DNA from: Anaerocolumna sp. MB42-C2
GTDB lineage: Bacteria; Bacillota; Clostridia; Lachnospirales; Lachnospiraceae
Reading direction: 5' to 3'
DNA length: 64,000 nucleotides
NCBI RefSeq assembly: GCF_030913705.1
Contig: NZ_CP133190.1
Span: 868,001 to 932,000, forward strand
Positions 63,023-64,000 of the stretch are shown here, piece after piece. Positions within the stretch are counted from its first letter, which is position 1. Each line of letters opens with the position of its first letter. Below the pieces are notes generated by a model. The model had not been told where the DNA came from. It saw only the letters and a list, made by a program, of their open reading frames with translations, and searched no databases. The translations under genes were made by a program, and so were the position numbers.

Positions 63023-64000
63023 ATGATAATTGTAATGAAACCAAATGCAAAAAAAGAATCCATTCAGAATATTATTGAAATCATTGAAGGGAAAGGGCTT
63101 ACAGCTCACATATCCGACGGCAAAGAGGTTACCATCATTGGGGTTGTAGGGGATAAAACTAAACTTCAGGATCAGAATCTTGAGATTGCGGATGATGTTG
63201 ATAAAATTGTCCCAGTAACGGAAAGCTATAAATTAGCAAATAAAAAGTTTCATCCGGAACCTTCTGTTATCAAAGTAGGTAATACCTCTATAGGCGGTGA
63301 CGAATTTATTATTATGTCCGGTCCATGTGCGGTAGAAAGCAGGGAGCAATTATTAGAAACCGCCCGGGCTATTAAAAAAGCCGGCGCCCAGATTTTACGC
63401 GGCGGTGCATATAAGCCAAGAACTTCTCCTTATGCTTTTCAGGGTTTAGAAGAAGAAGGTTTAAAATTCATGAAAGAAGCCAGAGAAGAAACCGGTATGG
63501 CTGTTGTATGTGAAGTAACCAGCTTAGCTGCTATTGAAGCAGCAGTAAAATATGTGGATATGCTTCAGATCGGCGCTAGAAATATGCAGAATTTTTATTT
63601 ATTAAAAGAAGCAGGAAAAACCGGACTTCCTGTATTGTTAAAGAGGGGCTTGTCAGCAACCATTGATGAATGGTTAAATGCCTCCGAATATATTATTGCA
63701 GAAGGGAATCCCAATGTGGTATTATGTGAACGCGGAATCCGTACCTTTGAAACTGCAACCAGAAATACTCTGGATATCAGTGCGGTTCCAGTTATAAAAG
63801 AAAAAAGCCACTTACCGATTATTGTTGATCCAAGCCATGCAACGGGTGTGAGAAAATATGTAAAACCTTTAGCCAAATGTGCCGTTGCTGCCGGTGCGGA
63901 CGGCCTGATGATTGAAGCACATCCTAATCCGGCAATTGCTTTATCGGATGGTCCTCAATCCCTGACATTCCCCCAGCTTAATGAATTATGTTCCGAACTA
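63023..64000 (+). CDS. aroF: 3-deoxy-7-phosphoheptulonate (DAHP) synthase, partial at right edge
   Basis: First step of aromatic amino acid synthesis, from PEP and erythrose-4-phosphate. 326 codons are visible, and the frame is still open at the edge; the family usually has about 340 aa. Residues 1-70 are a ferredoxin-like regulatory domain (MIIVMKPNAKKESIQNI). The barrel then shows IIMSGPCAVESREQ, LRGGAYKPRTSPYAFQG, DMLQIGARNMQN, LLKRGLSAT, CERGIRTFE and VDPSHATGVR, carrying the metal and substrate residues of the AroF/AroG Ibeta type. The AAAGG site is modest. Transcribed from the promoter at 62907. Confidence 0.96.
   Translation, partial: MIIVMKPNAKKESIQNIIEIIEGKGLTAHISDGKEVTIIGVVGDKTKLQDQNLEIADDVDKIVPVTESYKLANKKFHPEPSVIKVGNTSIGGDEFIIMSGPCAVESREQLLETARAIKKAGAQILRGGAYKPRTSPYAFQGLEEEGLKFMKEAREETGMAVVCEVTSLAAIEAAVKYVDMLQIGARNMQNFYLLKEAGKTGLPVLLKRGLSATIDEWLNASEYIIAEGNPNVVLCERGIRTFETATRNTLDISAVPVIKEKSHLPIIVDPSHATGVRKYVKPLAKCAVAAGADGLMIEAHPNPAIALSDGPQSLTFPQLNELCSEL

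Overview
The window looks like chromosomal DNA of an AT-rich anaerobic Firmicute of the Lachnospiraceae, most like Clostridium (Lachnoclostridium) phytofermentans or a close relative. The grounds are strong GGAGG ribosome sites, a glmS ribozyme, type III glutamine synthetase, an RnfC/PduS-like protein, and a glycyl-radical, B12-independent microcompartment. The species is inferred from protein resemblance recalled from memory, not from a search. I see no rRNA, tRNA, CRISPR array, prophage or transposase gene.

Region 1 (1-14294, minus strand, running off the left edge) is a fucose/rhamnose-type bacterial microcompartment (BMC) operon of the glycyl-radical class (GRM5-like). In transcription order it encodes a class II aldolase, a PduO-C/HbpS-like protein, CoA-acylating aldehyde dehydrogenase, zinc alcohol dehydrogenase, four hexameric shell proteins, PduL, the BMC-P pentamer, PduS-like flavo/iron-sulfur protein, PduT-like trimer, a DeoR regulator, glycyl radical propanediol dehydratase with its activase, a PduU-like permuted shell protein and a PduV-like GTPase. 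rhaB and rhaA lie just upstream (14654-17484). The pathway is rhamnose to rhamnulose to rhamnulose-1-P to DHAP plus lactaldehyde; lactaldehyde to 1,2-propanediol; propanediol to propanal; then propanol or propionyl-CoA and propionyl-P. The aldolase, both dehydrogenases and PduL carry short amphipathic helices of the encapsulation-peptide kind. A textbook promoter and a preceding terminator separate rhaBA from the BMC operon.

Region 2 (17600-38652): glmS behind a glmS ribozyme with an unusual loop full of small repeats; a CPT-like kinase; a flavin reductase; a LacI regulator; a divergent TruA; glnN; mscS-glgB-DUF624; manA; a CspB-like subtilase; a YcdB/SLH surface protein; azlCD; DUF1015.

Region 3 (38653-64000): alkaline phosphatase; YibE/F; serA-serC; ilvB-ilvD; pepT; secreted repeat protein; efp; aroQ-aroK; a YqeG phosphatase; aldose epimerase; glutamine amidotransferase; YgiQ radical SAM; a secreted papain-like pseudoprotease; an EF-G-like GTPase; and a DAHP synthase cut by the right edge.

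The catabolic system itself is a known type. The most unusual signals are: tandem hairpin/Shine-Dalgarno units at two points of the BMC operon; a shell gene with two plausible starts and a Lys/Thr/Glu-rich extension; mini-hairpin repeats inside the glmS ribozyme; a run of six hairpins at 24158-24306; a dispersed element with GTTACTGTTCAC ends; and enzymes with changed catalytic residues (TruA Asp to Glu, the papain-like protein Cys to Ser and His to Glu, the EF-G-like protein with an altered G4 motif).
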